64,000 bases of DNA from the NCBI RefSeq assembly GCF_001425605.1, contig NZ_LMRG01000001.1, forward strand, positions 873,597 to 937,596. Direction: 5' to 3'. The notes under the pieces were generated by a model. It saw only the letters and a program-made list of their open reading frames with translations, was not told where the DNA came from and did not search any database. The DNA is from Rhizobium sp. Leaf453. GTDB lineage: Bacteria; Pseudomonadota; Alphaproteobacteria; Rhizobiales; Rhizobiaceae. Positions 57,566 to 64,000 of this stretch are shown in pieces (within the stretch, counting starts at the first letter, position 1; every line of letters begins with the position of its first letter). The position numbers and the translations under genes were made by a program.

Positions 57566-58462
57566 ATGGATATCGAGGAGTTGCGAACATTCGTGGAAGT
57601 CGCTGATGCCGGAGGCGTTTCTCCTGCCGCCCGACGGCTTGGTATCTCCAAGTCAATCGTCAGCCGGCGGCTGATGCGCCTTGAGACGGAACTCGGTGTA
57701 CAATTGCTCGCGCGGAATACCCGTGGTGCAGCGCTTACCGAGGCAGGCACGACATTCCGCGACTATGCGGCGAAAGCCTGCGCTGAAATCGATATTGCCA
57801 GGGAAACAATCCTGCCTGCGGGAGAGCTTCGCGGCCGTTTGCGTATTGCCATGCCTCTTTCCATCGGCCCGACCCACTTCGCTCCAGTCCTCTCGGAAAT
57901 GGCGCGACAACACCCGCAGCTCCACATCCACGCCTGTTACGCCGATCGCTTTGTTGATCTGATCGCGGAGGGCTATGACTGCGCCATACGGCTTGGTTAT
58001 CTTCAGGACTCGAACCTGATCGCAAGGCGTGTCGGCGCGATTGAAGGAAAGCTCGTGGCCAGTCCGGATTATATCCGTGCGCACGGCGCTCCACAAACGC
58101 CGGACGAACTCGCCGCCCATCAGGCTCTGATGCAAGGAACCGAAGCCTGGCAGTTCATGGATGGAGACAAGATCACAACGGTTCGCCCACAGGGGCGTTT
58201 CAAGGCAGATAACGGCACGGCACTCGTCGCCGCTGCAAAAGCAGGACTGGGGATCGCATACCTTCCCGATTGCCTCACTCAGGAGTCTTTGGTCTCCGGA
58301 GCGCTGGTGCCAATCATGACACAGCATCCGCCACCACCGGCAGGCGTCTATGTCATCCGCCCGCCAGGCCATCCCGCGCGCAAGATACGGGTATTGACCG
58401 AGTTACTGATCGACTATTGCGAACAGGCTGCGCCGCCGGCTACCGACGGTGCCCCCGCCTAA
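57566..58462 (+). CDS. LysR-family transcriptional regulator
   Basis: 298 residues. The N-terminal HTH is MDIEELRTFVEVADAGGVSPAARRLGISKSIVSRRLMRLETELGVQLL, and a type-2 periplasmic-binding-like sensor domain follows (LRIAMPLSIGPTHFAPVLSEM). GGGGA lies 7 bases before ATG 57566. It is divergent from the isochorismatase gene across about 150 bases, the classic LysR arrangement. Confidence 0.93.
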   Translation: MDIEELRTFVEVADAGGVSPAARRLGISKSIVSRRLMRLETELGVQLLARNTRGAALTEAGTTFRDYAAKACAEIDIARETILPAGELRGRLRIAMPLSIGPTHFAPVLSEMARQHPQLHIHACYADRFVDLIAEGYDCAIRLGYLQDSNLIARRVGAIEGKLVASPDYIRAHGAPQTPDELAAHQALMQGTEAWQFMDGDKITTVRPQGRFKADNGTALVAAAKAGLGIAYLPDCLTQESLVSGALVPIMTQHPPPPAGVYVIRPPGHPARKIRVLTELLIDYCEQAAPPATDGAPA

Positions 58463-58506
58463 GCGATGTAAAGCCGCTCAAGGAGACAACTGGCCGGCTC
58501 CGCCCC

Positions 58507-60069
58507 TCACTCCCACTCGATCGTGCCCGGCGGCTTGCTCGTCACGTCATACACGACGCGGTTGATGCCGCGGACTTCGTTGATGATGCGGGTGGCGGCG
58601 CGGCCGAGGAATTCCATATCGTAGTGGTAGAAATCCGCCGTCATGCCGTCGACCGAGGTGACGGCGCGCAGCGCGCAGACGAATTCGTAGGTGCGGCCAT
58701 CGCCCATGACGCCGACTGTCTGGACCGGGAGCAGGACGGCAAAGGCCTGCCAGATGGCATCGTAGAGGCCGGCCTTGCGGATTTCGTCGAGATAGACGGC
58801 ATCCGCCTCGCGCAGGATTTCCAGCTTTTCGCGGGTGATGCCGCCCGGGCAGCGGATGGCAAGGCCAGGCCCAGGAAAGGGATGGCGGCCGATGAAGCTG
58901 TCCGGCAGGCCGAGTTCCTTGCCGAGGATGCGGACCTCGTCCTTGAACAGTTCGCGCAGCGGCTCGACCAGTTGCATGTTCATGCGAGCAGGCAGGCCGC
59001 CGACATTGTGGTGTGACTTGATGGTGACCGAGGGGCCGCCGGTGAAGGAGACGCTTTCGATCACATCCGGATAGAGCGTACCCTGGGCGAGGAAATCGGC
59101 ACCGCCGAGCTTCTTGGCTTCTGCCTCGAACACGTCGATGAACAGGCGGCCGATCGTCTTGCGCTTGGTTTCCGGATCACTCTCGCCTTCCAGCGCGTTG
59201 ATGAACAGGTCGGAAGCATCGACATGAACCAGATGCAGGTTGTAATGCTCCTTGAACATGGCGACGACGTCGGCCGCCTCGTTCTTGCGCATCAGGCCGT
59301 GGTCGACGAGGATGCAGGTCAACTGGTCGCCGATCGCCTCGTGGATCAGGAGAGCCGCGACCGACGAATCGACGCCGCCCGACAGGCCGCAGATGACGCG
59401 CTTGTCGCCTACTTGTCGGCGGATCTCCGCAACGGCCTTTTCACGATAGGCGGCCATCGACCAGTCGCCCTTCAGGCCGGCGATCTTGTGAACGAAATTG
59501 GCCAGCAGCTTGGCGCCATCCGGCGTGTGCACGACTTCAGGATGGAACTGCACGGCATAGAAGCGCTTGGCTTCGTTGGCGATGAAGGCGAAGGGTGCGT
59601 TCGGCGAGGTGGCGACGACCTCGAAGCCTTCGGGTATGGCGGTGACGCGGTCGCCATGGCTCATCCACACCTGGTGGCGCGAGCCGACGGTCCAGAGGCC
59701 GTCATAAAGAGCGCAGTCCTTGTCGATCTCGATGAAGGCGCGGCCGAATTCGCGGTGGTGACCGGCCTCGACCTTGCCGCCGAGCTGTTCGCACATGGTC
59801 TGCTGGCCATAGCAGATGCCGAGAACCGGAAGCCCGCTGTCGAAGATGATCTGCGGCGCGCGCGGCGAGCCGATGTCGAGCGTCGAAGCCGGGCTGCCCG
59901 ACAGGATGATCGCCTTCGGGTTCAGCCGCTTGAAGCCTTCTTCGGCCGACTGGAAGGGAACGATCTCGCAATAGACGCCCGTCTCGCGTACCCGGCGCGC
60001 GATCAGCTGGGTGACCTGGCTGCCGAAATCGACGATGAGAACGGTATCGGGATGGACTGTCGCTGTCAT
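58507..60069 (-). CDS. guaA: GMP synthase (glutamine-hydrolysing)
   Basis: 520 residues. The class I glutamine amidotransferase domain (about 1-205) has the nucleophile in GICYGQQ and the His-Glu dyad in VQFHPEV. The ATP-pyrophosphatase domain has the PP-loop [14 protein letters not shown]. The dimerisation domain ends in [27 protein letters not shown]. It converts XMP to GMP. The start [18 protein letters not shown] at 60069 is preferred over 60096. Confidence 0.97.
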   Translation of the reverse strand: MTATVHPDTVLIVDFGSQVTQLIARRVRETGVYCEIVPFQSAEEGFKRLNPKAIILSGSPASTLDIGSPRAPQIIFDSGLPVLGICYGQQTMCEQLGGKVEAGHHREFGRAFIEIDKDCALYDGLWTVGSRHQVWMSHGDRVTAIPEGFEVVATSPNAPFAFIANEAKRFYAVQFHPEVVHTPDGAKLLANFVHKIAGLKGDWSMAAYREKAVAEIRRQVGDKRVICGLSGGVDSSVAALLIHEAIGDQLTCILVDHGLMRKNEAADVVAMFKEHYNLHLVHVDASDLFINALEGESDPETKRKTIGRLFIDVFEAEAKKLGGADFLAQGTLYPDVIESVSFTGGPSVTIKSHHNVGGLPARMNMQLVEPLRELFKDEVRILGKELGLPDSFIGRHPFPGPGLAIRCPGGITREKLEILREADAVYLDEIRKAGLYDAIWQAFAVLLPVQTVGVMGDGRTYEFVCALRAVTSVDGMTADFYHYDMEFLGRAATRIINEVRGINRVVYDVTSKPPGTIEWE

Positions 60070-60195
60070 GACGCGCTTCCGTTGGCTTGGGATCATCTAA
60101 TGGGGAACTGTTGCCGAGCCTTTAAATAAAGGCGGCCGCAAGCGCAACGATTACATTGCACCCGGACAATTTCAGTTGCCGCTGATATCCCGCGC

Positions 60196-60834
60196 TCAGA
60201 GCGCGATATCGCCGCTTTCCAGCGCCTTTTCCAGCGCATCCACGGCCGCGGCCAGCTTCTCGTCGATGATATGCAGATATTCCGTCCAGTCGCCGATATG
60301 CTTCAGCTCCGCCTTGCCGTCGGAAATGCCGCGCAGGCCGATCAGCGGAATGCCGAAGGACTGGCAGGCGCGTAAGACAGCGAAGGTTTCCATCTCCACC
60401 ATGTCGGCGGCGATCGTGTCATAGGTGGCGCCCGAGACGATATTGGCGCCGGTCGAAAGGCTGGCTTGCCTGACGCCGGGGATGGCCAGCGGCAGATCAA
60501 CGGTCACGGGCAGGTCGAGGAACGGCGTCGCACCCTTGATGAAACCGAGCGGCGAAGCGTCCATGTCGCGATAGCCGACCGAGGTTGCCTGATAGACTTC
60601 CGCCTGTTCCAGCCGGGCGGAACCTGCCGAGCCGAGCGAGATGACGAGATCCGGCAGGCTTTCGCGCCCGTTCAGCTCAGTTAGCGTGCGTGTCAGCACC
60701 ACGGCGGCCTCCACCGGTCCGACGCCGGTCATCAGCGGCGAAATCCGGGCGCGCAGATGCGTGCCGTATTCCGCATCGACGGCCATGACGTAGAGCAGCG
60801 TCTTGCTCGCCACATGCTTCAGCTCGAAACTCAT
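60196..60834 (-). CDS. 5'-methylthioadenosine/S-adenosylhomocysteine nucleosidase-like
   Basis: 212 residues of PNP/UDP fold. MTGVGPVEAA, DLVISLGSAGSA, VEMETFAVLRACQSFGIPLIGLRGISD (purine and ribose contact) are present. The family hydrolyses MTA or SAH in methionine salvage. The ATG overlaps the stop of the thioesterase gene upstream (ATGA at 60831-60834). Confidence 0.87.
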   Translation of the reverse strand: MSFELKHVASKTLLYVMAVDAEYGTHLRARISPLMTGVGPVEAAVVLTRTLTELNGRESLPDLVISLGSAGSARLEQAEVYQATSVGYRDMDASPLGFIKGATPFLDLPVTVDLPLAIPGVRQASLSTGANIVSGATYDTIAADMVEMETFAVLRACQSFGIPLIGLRGISDGKAELKHIGDWTEYLHIIDEKLAAAVDALEKALESGDIAL

Positions 60835-61283
60835 CCTTCGATCCCTTCGCGGCCGCGGATCACCATCATCGTGCCGGTCATCGAGGCAATGAGCTTGGCG
60901 GGACCATCGGAGGAAATCGCATAGCCGCGCCCGTCGGAAACGATGATCGTCGTGCCGGGCTTGGTCACCTCGCCACGAAACAGGAAACGCTCGCCCCGCC
61001 CTGGCGACATCAGGTTGACCTTGAATTCGATGGTCAGGATCGAGGCATCGGCATCGATGACGGAATAGGCGGCATAGGTACCGGCCGCATCGAGCGCTGC
61101 CGAAATGATGCCGGCATGCAGGAAACCGTGCTGCTGCGTCAGTTTCTCGTCGAACGGCAGCTCGATCTCCACCGTCCCCTGCTCCACCCGCGTCAGTTCG
61201 GCGCCGATCGTCGCCATGGCGGCCTGCCGGTTGAAACTGTTGCGGATACGGTCGCGGAAATCCGCATTATGCCAGTCTGTCAT
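60831..61283 (-). CDS. PaaI-type hotdog-fold thioesterase
   Basis: 150 residues. The hotdog signature LTQQHGFLHAGIISAALDAAGTYAAYSV, with catalytic Asp, is followed by EFKVNLMSPGRGERFLFRGEVTKPG. It probably hydrolyses an acyl-CoA. The start MTDWHNADFRDRIRNSF at 61283 is preferred over 61346. It is coupled to the nucleosidase gene by a 4-base overlap. Confidence 0.88.
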   Translation of the reverse strand: MTDWHNADFRDRIRNSFNRQAAMATIGAELTRVEQGTVEIELPFDEKLTQQHGFLHAGIISAALDAAGTYAAYSVIDADASILTIEFKVNLMSPGRGERFLFRGEVTKPGTTIIVSDGRGYAISSDGPAKLIASMTGTMMVIRGREGIEG

Positions 61284-61367
61284 CGGCCTGAACGTGTGTC
61301 CCTCATGACCGGGCACGATTGCCCGGTTGCGATGCAACAGTGGCATGTGGCCGAAAGCGGGACAAGT

Positions 61368-61820
61368 TCAATTCATCAGGAAAATCGACGTGTTGAGCAG
61401 CGTGGCGAAGGCGACCCAGGCGAGATAGGGCACGAACAGCACTGCGGAGAGATAATCCTGCCGGCGACTGGTAACGATGAAAGCCGAGATCGAGATCAGC
61501 AATGCGATGATGACGATCAGCGCCAGCGCGATCTCGTGTGCGCCGAAGAACAGCGGCGACCAGGCGAAGTTGAAGATCATCTGCGCCACCCACAGCCGCA
61601 TCGCCGCCGAATGCCGATGATCCATGAAGGTGCGCGCGCCGACAAAGCCGATGATCACATAGAGGATCGACCAGACCGGCGCGAAGATCCAGTTCGGCGG
61701 ATTGAACGACGGCTTGACCAGAGACTGATACCATTCGCCGGGAACATTGTTGATGCCGATCAGCAGACCGCAGGCGAGGACGAGGACAACGAAGAAGAGA
61801 TGGATCAGGAATCTTGGCAT
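61368..61820 (-). CDS. TspO/MBR-family tryptophan-rich sensory protein
   Basis: 150 residues, five transmembrane helices. The signature segments are VKPSFNPPNWIFAPVWSILYVIIGFVGA and FNFAWSPLFFGAHEIALAL. The family binds porphyrins and cholesterol-like ligands in outer or inner membranes and modulates stress and photosynthesis genes. It is divergent from the GNAT gene with 80 bases between. Confidence 0.92.
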   Translation of the reverse strand: MPRFLIHLFFVVLVLACGLLIGINNVPGEWYQSLVKPSFNPPNWIFAPVWSILYVIIGFVGARTFMDHRHSAAMRLWVAQMIFNFAWSPLFFGAHEIALALIVIIALLISISAFIVTSRRQDYLSAVLFVPYLAWVAFATLLNTSIFLMN

Positions 61821-61900
61821 GGGCCGGATATAGGTTCGGGCTTTTTGAAGTCCAGTCTGCGGCGCTATCCGCCCTTTCGCGGACAACTCTTTGCCCTTAT

Positions 61901-62437
61901 ATGCCCATGATGAACCAGCCCTTCCGCATCCGCCCCGCCGACGACGAGGATATCCCGGTGATCGGCGAAATTCTCGTCGAGACCTGGCGGCACACCTTTC
62001 GTGGCATCATCGACGACGCCTTTCTTGCTGGGATGACCGAGCAGGATCAGTCCCTGCGCCATGCCCGCCGCATGGGAGCCAAGGGTGTCGCCTATCAGGC
62101 GGGCGTGGATAGGGATGGCATGATCGGCTTTGCCAATTATGGCCCGCCCCGAGGGGCTGTGTCCTCCGGTGTGATGGAACTCTATTCGCTCTACATTCGC
62201 CCCGCCGCGCAGGGCATGGGGCTTGGCAAGGCACTGGTCCAGACCGCTGCCCGGGATTGCCGCAGCCAGGGTGCGGAAGGCCTTTTCGCCTGGGTGCTGG
62301 CAGAAAACGCCAATCGCGGATTCTACGAATATCTCGGCGCCACCGCCTCCGCCCGGTCAACGATCCGCGTCGGCAGCCGCGATCATGAGCAGATCGCCTA
62401 TCTCTGGCAGGATTTGGACGAACTCGTCGATCTCTGA
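61901..62437 (+). CDS. GNAT-family N-acetyltransferase
   Basis: 178 residues. FRIRPADDEDIPVIGEILVETWRHTFRG begins the domain, and the acetyl-CoA loop reads RPAAQGMGLGKALVQTAAR. The substrate is unknown. Two in-frame ATGs, 61901 and 61907, are both possible; no strong ribosome site is seen. The frame to 61814 overlaps the tspO start. Confidence 0.87.
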   Translation: MPMMNQPFRIRPADDEDIPVIGEILVETWRHTFRGIIDDAFLAGMTEQDQSLRHARRMGAKGVAYQAGVDRDGMIGFANYGPPRGAVSSGVMELYSLYIRPAAQGMGLGKALVQTAARDCRSQGAEGLFAWVLAENANRGFYEYLGATASARSTIRVGSRDHEQIAYLWQDLDELVDL

Positions 62438-62444
62438 GCCGGGC

Positions 62445-63545
62445 TCAGCCAAGCCGCACGATATGCTGGTCCCAGGCCACGTCGCTCAGCGTCCCGCCGA
62501 ACCGACCGTCATAGGACGACGCGACAAACCCGCTTTTGGCCGGCGCGATCCCGGCTGCATCCGCAAGCACGGTCTGGCGCAGAACCTTTCCCGTCCTGGC
62601 ATCCACCGTCACCTCGGCACCACCCTTCGGCGAGGTCAGGCCAACCAGTCCATCGCGCCGGTTAACGGCGATGGCACCGACATAGTTGGCGAGCGCCAGC
62701 GTCGTTTCCTCCGGCAGATCGAGAAAGCGGATATCCTCACCCTTGGAAAAGGAACCGGCAAGCGGCGGCAGGTCGTTGCGCGCGCCCTCGTACTGGCAGG
62801 CAAACCAGACCTTGCCATCGGCGTCGATATCGACATGCCGGGTCGATAGCTGGCGCAGCGTCTCCGGCATGACATGCCGCTCGATCAGGCTGCCATTTTT
62901 CGTATCGATCAGCGCCAAGGATGGCTCCATGTGGTCGAGATTGAGCTTGGTGCGGCCGAAATCCGGATGGGTCTCGATGCCGCCATTGGCGACGACGAGC
63001 ATATGCCCGTCAGCACCAAGCGTCATATCATGCGGCCCGATGCCATAGGACGGAAACTCACCCAGCCGCGCAAAGCCGTTCGAGCCGTCGTAGACACCGA
63101 TCATGCCGCGATTGCCGTCGAAGTCGTTTTCCGTCGCATAGAGCAGGCGCCCGTCGCCCGAAAAGCAGCCGTGCCCATAGAAATGCCGGCCTTCCGCCGA
63201 TGTGATGACGATCGGCTCGGCGCTCCCGTCCGGCGCGAAGATCATCGCGAACGTGCCGGGGCGACGGGCAAAGGCGACGGCGCGGTTGGAAGCCGCGCTA
63301 TAGGTCATGCCGTGCGCCCGGGCGGGCAGCGGCATGCGATCGATGATCGCGCCTTCCTCGCTCAGCAGAGCCACGCCATAGGCACCATTGGGCGACCGGA
63401 ACCCGGAGGCATAGACGGCTTGCGCGCGCGACAATGCGAAGGCCACCTGTGGCGCCAGCGTCGCTGCCCAGGCGGCCCCGGCCATTTTGAGGAAGGTCCG
63501 GCGGTCGGTGAGAGATTTGTCCGACGGTATGCTTTGATATGCCAT
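62445..63545 (-). CDS. Tat-exported DUF1513 beta-propeller protein
   Basis: 366 residues. The N-terminus has a twin-arginine signal (TDRRTFLKMAG followed by a hydrophobic stretch to QVAFA). The mature part has repeated propeller-like blades (GHGCFSGDGRLLYATENDF, GIGPHDMTLGADGHMLVVANGG). DUF1513 proteins often accompany iron-uptake imelysin genes in rhizobia; the gene upstream in this window is corA instead. The start at 63545 is preferred over TTG 63557. Confidence 0.85.
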   Translation of the reverse strand: MAYQSIPSDKSLTDRRTFLKMAGAAWAATLAPQVAFALSRAQAVYASGFRSPNGAYGVALLSEEGAIIDRMPLPARAHGMTYSAASNRAVAFARRPGTFAMIFAPDGSAEPIVITSAEGRHFYGHGCFSGDGRLLYATENDFDGNRGMIGVYDGSNGFARLGEFPSYGIGPHDMTLGADGHMLVVANGGIETHPDFGRTKLNLDHMEPSLALIDTKNGSLIERHVMPETLRQLSTRHVDIDADGKVWFACQYEGARNDLPPLAGSFSKGEDIRFLDLPEETTLALANYVGAIAVNRRDGLVGLTSPKGGAEVTVDARTGKVLRQTVLADAAGIAPAKSGFVASSYDGRFGGTLSDVAWDQHIVRLG

Positions 63546-63587
63546 GACGTTCCGCAAACACGGGAGTTGCCGTTGATCAGCAAGGCC

Positions 63588-63720
63588 TCATCCTCCGTCA
63601 TTCCTGTGCTTGTCACAGGAATCCTTCCACGCGACGGACGTCGCGTGGAAGGAGCCTTCCGCGCCGCAGACGCGGCGCGACTGGATGCCTGTGACAAGCA
63701 CAGGCATGACGGAGGATGAG
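63588..63720. repeat. Cloverleaf-like intergenic inverted-repeat element
   Basis: Terminal arms 63588-63625 and 63683-63720 are 38 bases each and complementary except at two positions. Between them lie two further perfect hairpins: CCTTCCACGCGAC/GTCGCGTGGAAGG (63623-63652) and CGCGCCGC/GCGGCGCG (63660-63679). It fills most of the space between DUF1513 and corA. No coding content. Confidence 0.8.
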
Positions 63721-63756
63721 GTCTCCGCAGGATTCCAATATTCCTCAATTCCTCGT

Positions 63757-64000
63757 TTACAGCCAGCCCCGCCGCTTGAAATACAGATACGGCAACACCG
63801 CCGACATCACCATCATGCCGAGCGCCATCGGATAGCCGAACTGAAACTTCAACTCCGGCATGATCTCGAAATTCATGCCGTAGATCGAAGCGACCAGCGT
63901 CGGTGGCAGGAAGACGACGGCGGCGACCGAGAAGATCTTGATGATCTGGTTCTGCTCGAGGTTGATCAGGCCCAGCGTCGCGTCGAGCAGGAAATTGATC
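63757..64000 (-). CDS. corA: Magnesium/cobalt transporter CorA (C-terminal fragment in window)
   Basis: The 81 visible residues cover the end of the protein. [37 protein letters not shown] shows TM1 with the invariant GMN selectivity loop, and TM2 ([21 protein letters not shown]) is followed by the basic KRRGWL terminus. CorA is a pentameric channel for Mg2+ and Co2+. The gene continues beyond the right edge. Confidence 0.93.
   Translation of the reverse strand, partial: INFLLDATLGLINLEQNQIIKIFSVAAVVFLPPTLVASIYGMNFEIMPELKFQFGYPMALGMMVMSAVLPYLYFKRRGWL

Overview
The window is a GC-rich stretch of alphaproteobacterial chromosome. Gene content and order point to the Rhizobiaceae (Rhizobium / Agrobacterium / Sinorhizobium relatives). 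The evidence is the block plsC-rimI-tsaB-nfu-usp-trpS, then murJ-glnD, mutS | maeB(tme), olsB (ornithine-lipid synthesis), the lptC-lptA-lptB-rpoN-hpf-ptsN run, and hrcA-grpE facing rph-rdgB-hemW. Palindromic repeats of the rhizobial RIME type are also present. No rRNA, tRNA, CRISPR array, transposase or phage gene was recognised. Assignments rest on reading the translations and on family knowledge; no database search was run.

Layout. 1-4428 (minus): phospholipid acyltransferase (cut by the left edge), RimI, TsaB, NFU Fe-S scaffold, universal stress protein, TrpS. 4843-5668: a small secreted M15-like peptidase and a VOC protein sit between trpS and murJ. 5676-14424 (minus): MurJ and GlnD (ATGA overlap), a GYF/RDD membrane protein, MutS. 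14527-16803 (plus): NADP-malic enzyme with a PTA-like tail and a strong terminator. 17030-22864 (minus): OlsB, a hybrid histidine kinase, and a translationally coupled methyltransferase-methyltransferase-LspA set. 22983-25239: CoxG-like protein, LapA-like membrane protein, IhfB (GTG start), SppA. 25482-30980 (plus): LPS transport genes lptCAB, then sigma-54, hibernation factor and EIIA-Ntr. These form the cell-envelope and nitrogen-control core of the window.

31152-36201 is more variable. It holds an SDR, two small membrane proteins, a sugar-lactone oxidase, a phosphatase-like protein that looks internally deleted, a thiamine-diphosphate enzyme, and a small frameshifted gene. 36255-41815 returns to backbone genes: grpE, hrcA, rph, rdgB, hemW. 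Mosaic palindromes and a VOC gene are interspersed there. 41819-43281 is a MarR regulator divergent from an EamA exporter, with two clear inverted repeats between them.

From 43325 to the right end the content is mostly accessory metabolism and regulation. It includes an M29 aminopeptidase and a large trypsin-protease/DNA-RNA nuclease fusion, the best candidate here for an uncharacterised conflict or defence protein. Next come YbaK, an ArsC-like protein, a phosphonoacetaldehyde hydrolase coupled to a FAD oxidoreductase, an AstE-type deacylase, an epoxide-hydrolase-like protein, a 2'-5' RNA ligase, two tandem O6-alkylguanine-DNA alkyltransferases, YCII, AraC-GyrI, and an autoregulated ArsR-SRPBCC pair. 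The end holds an isochorismatase divergent from a LysR regulator, guaA, an MTA/SAH nucleosidase with a thioesterase, TspO, a GNAT, a Tat-exported DUF1513 protein, a cloverleaf-shaped repeat, and the C-terminus of corA, cut by the right edge.
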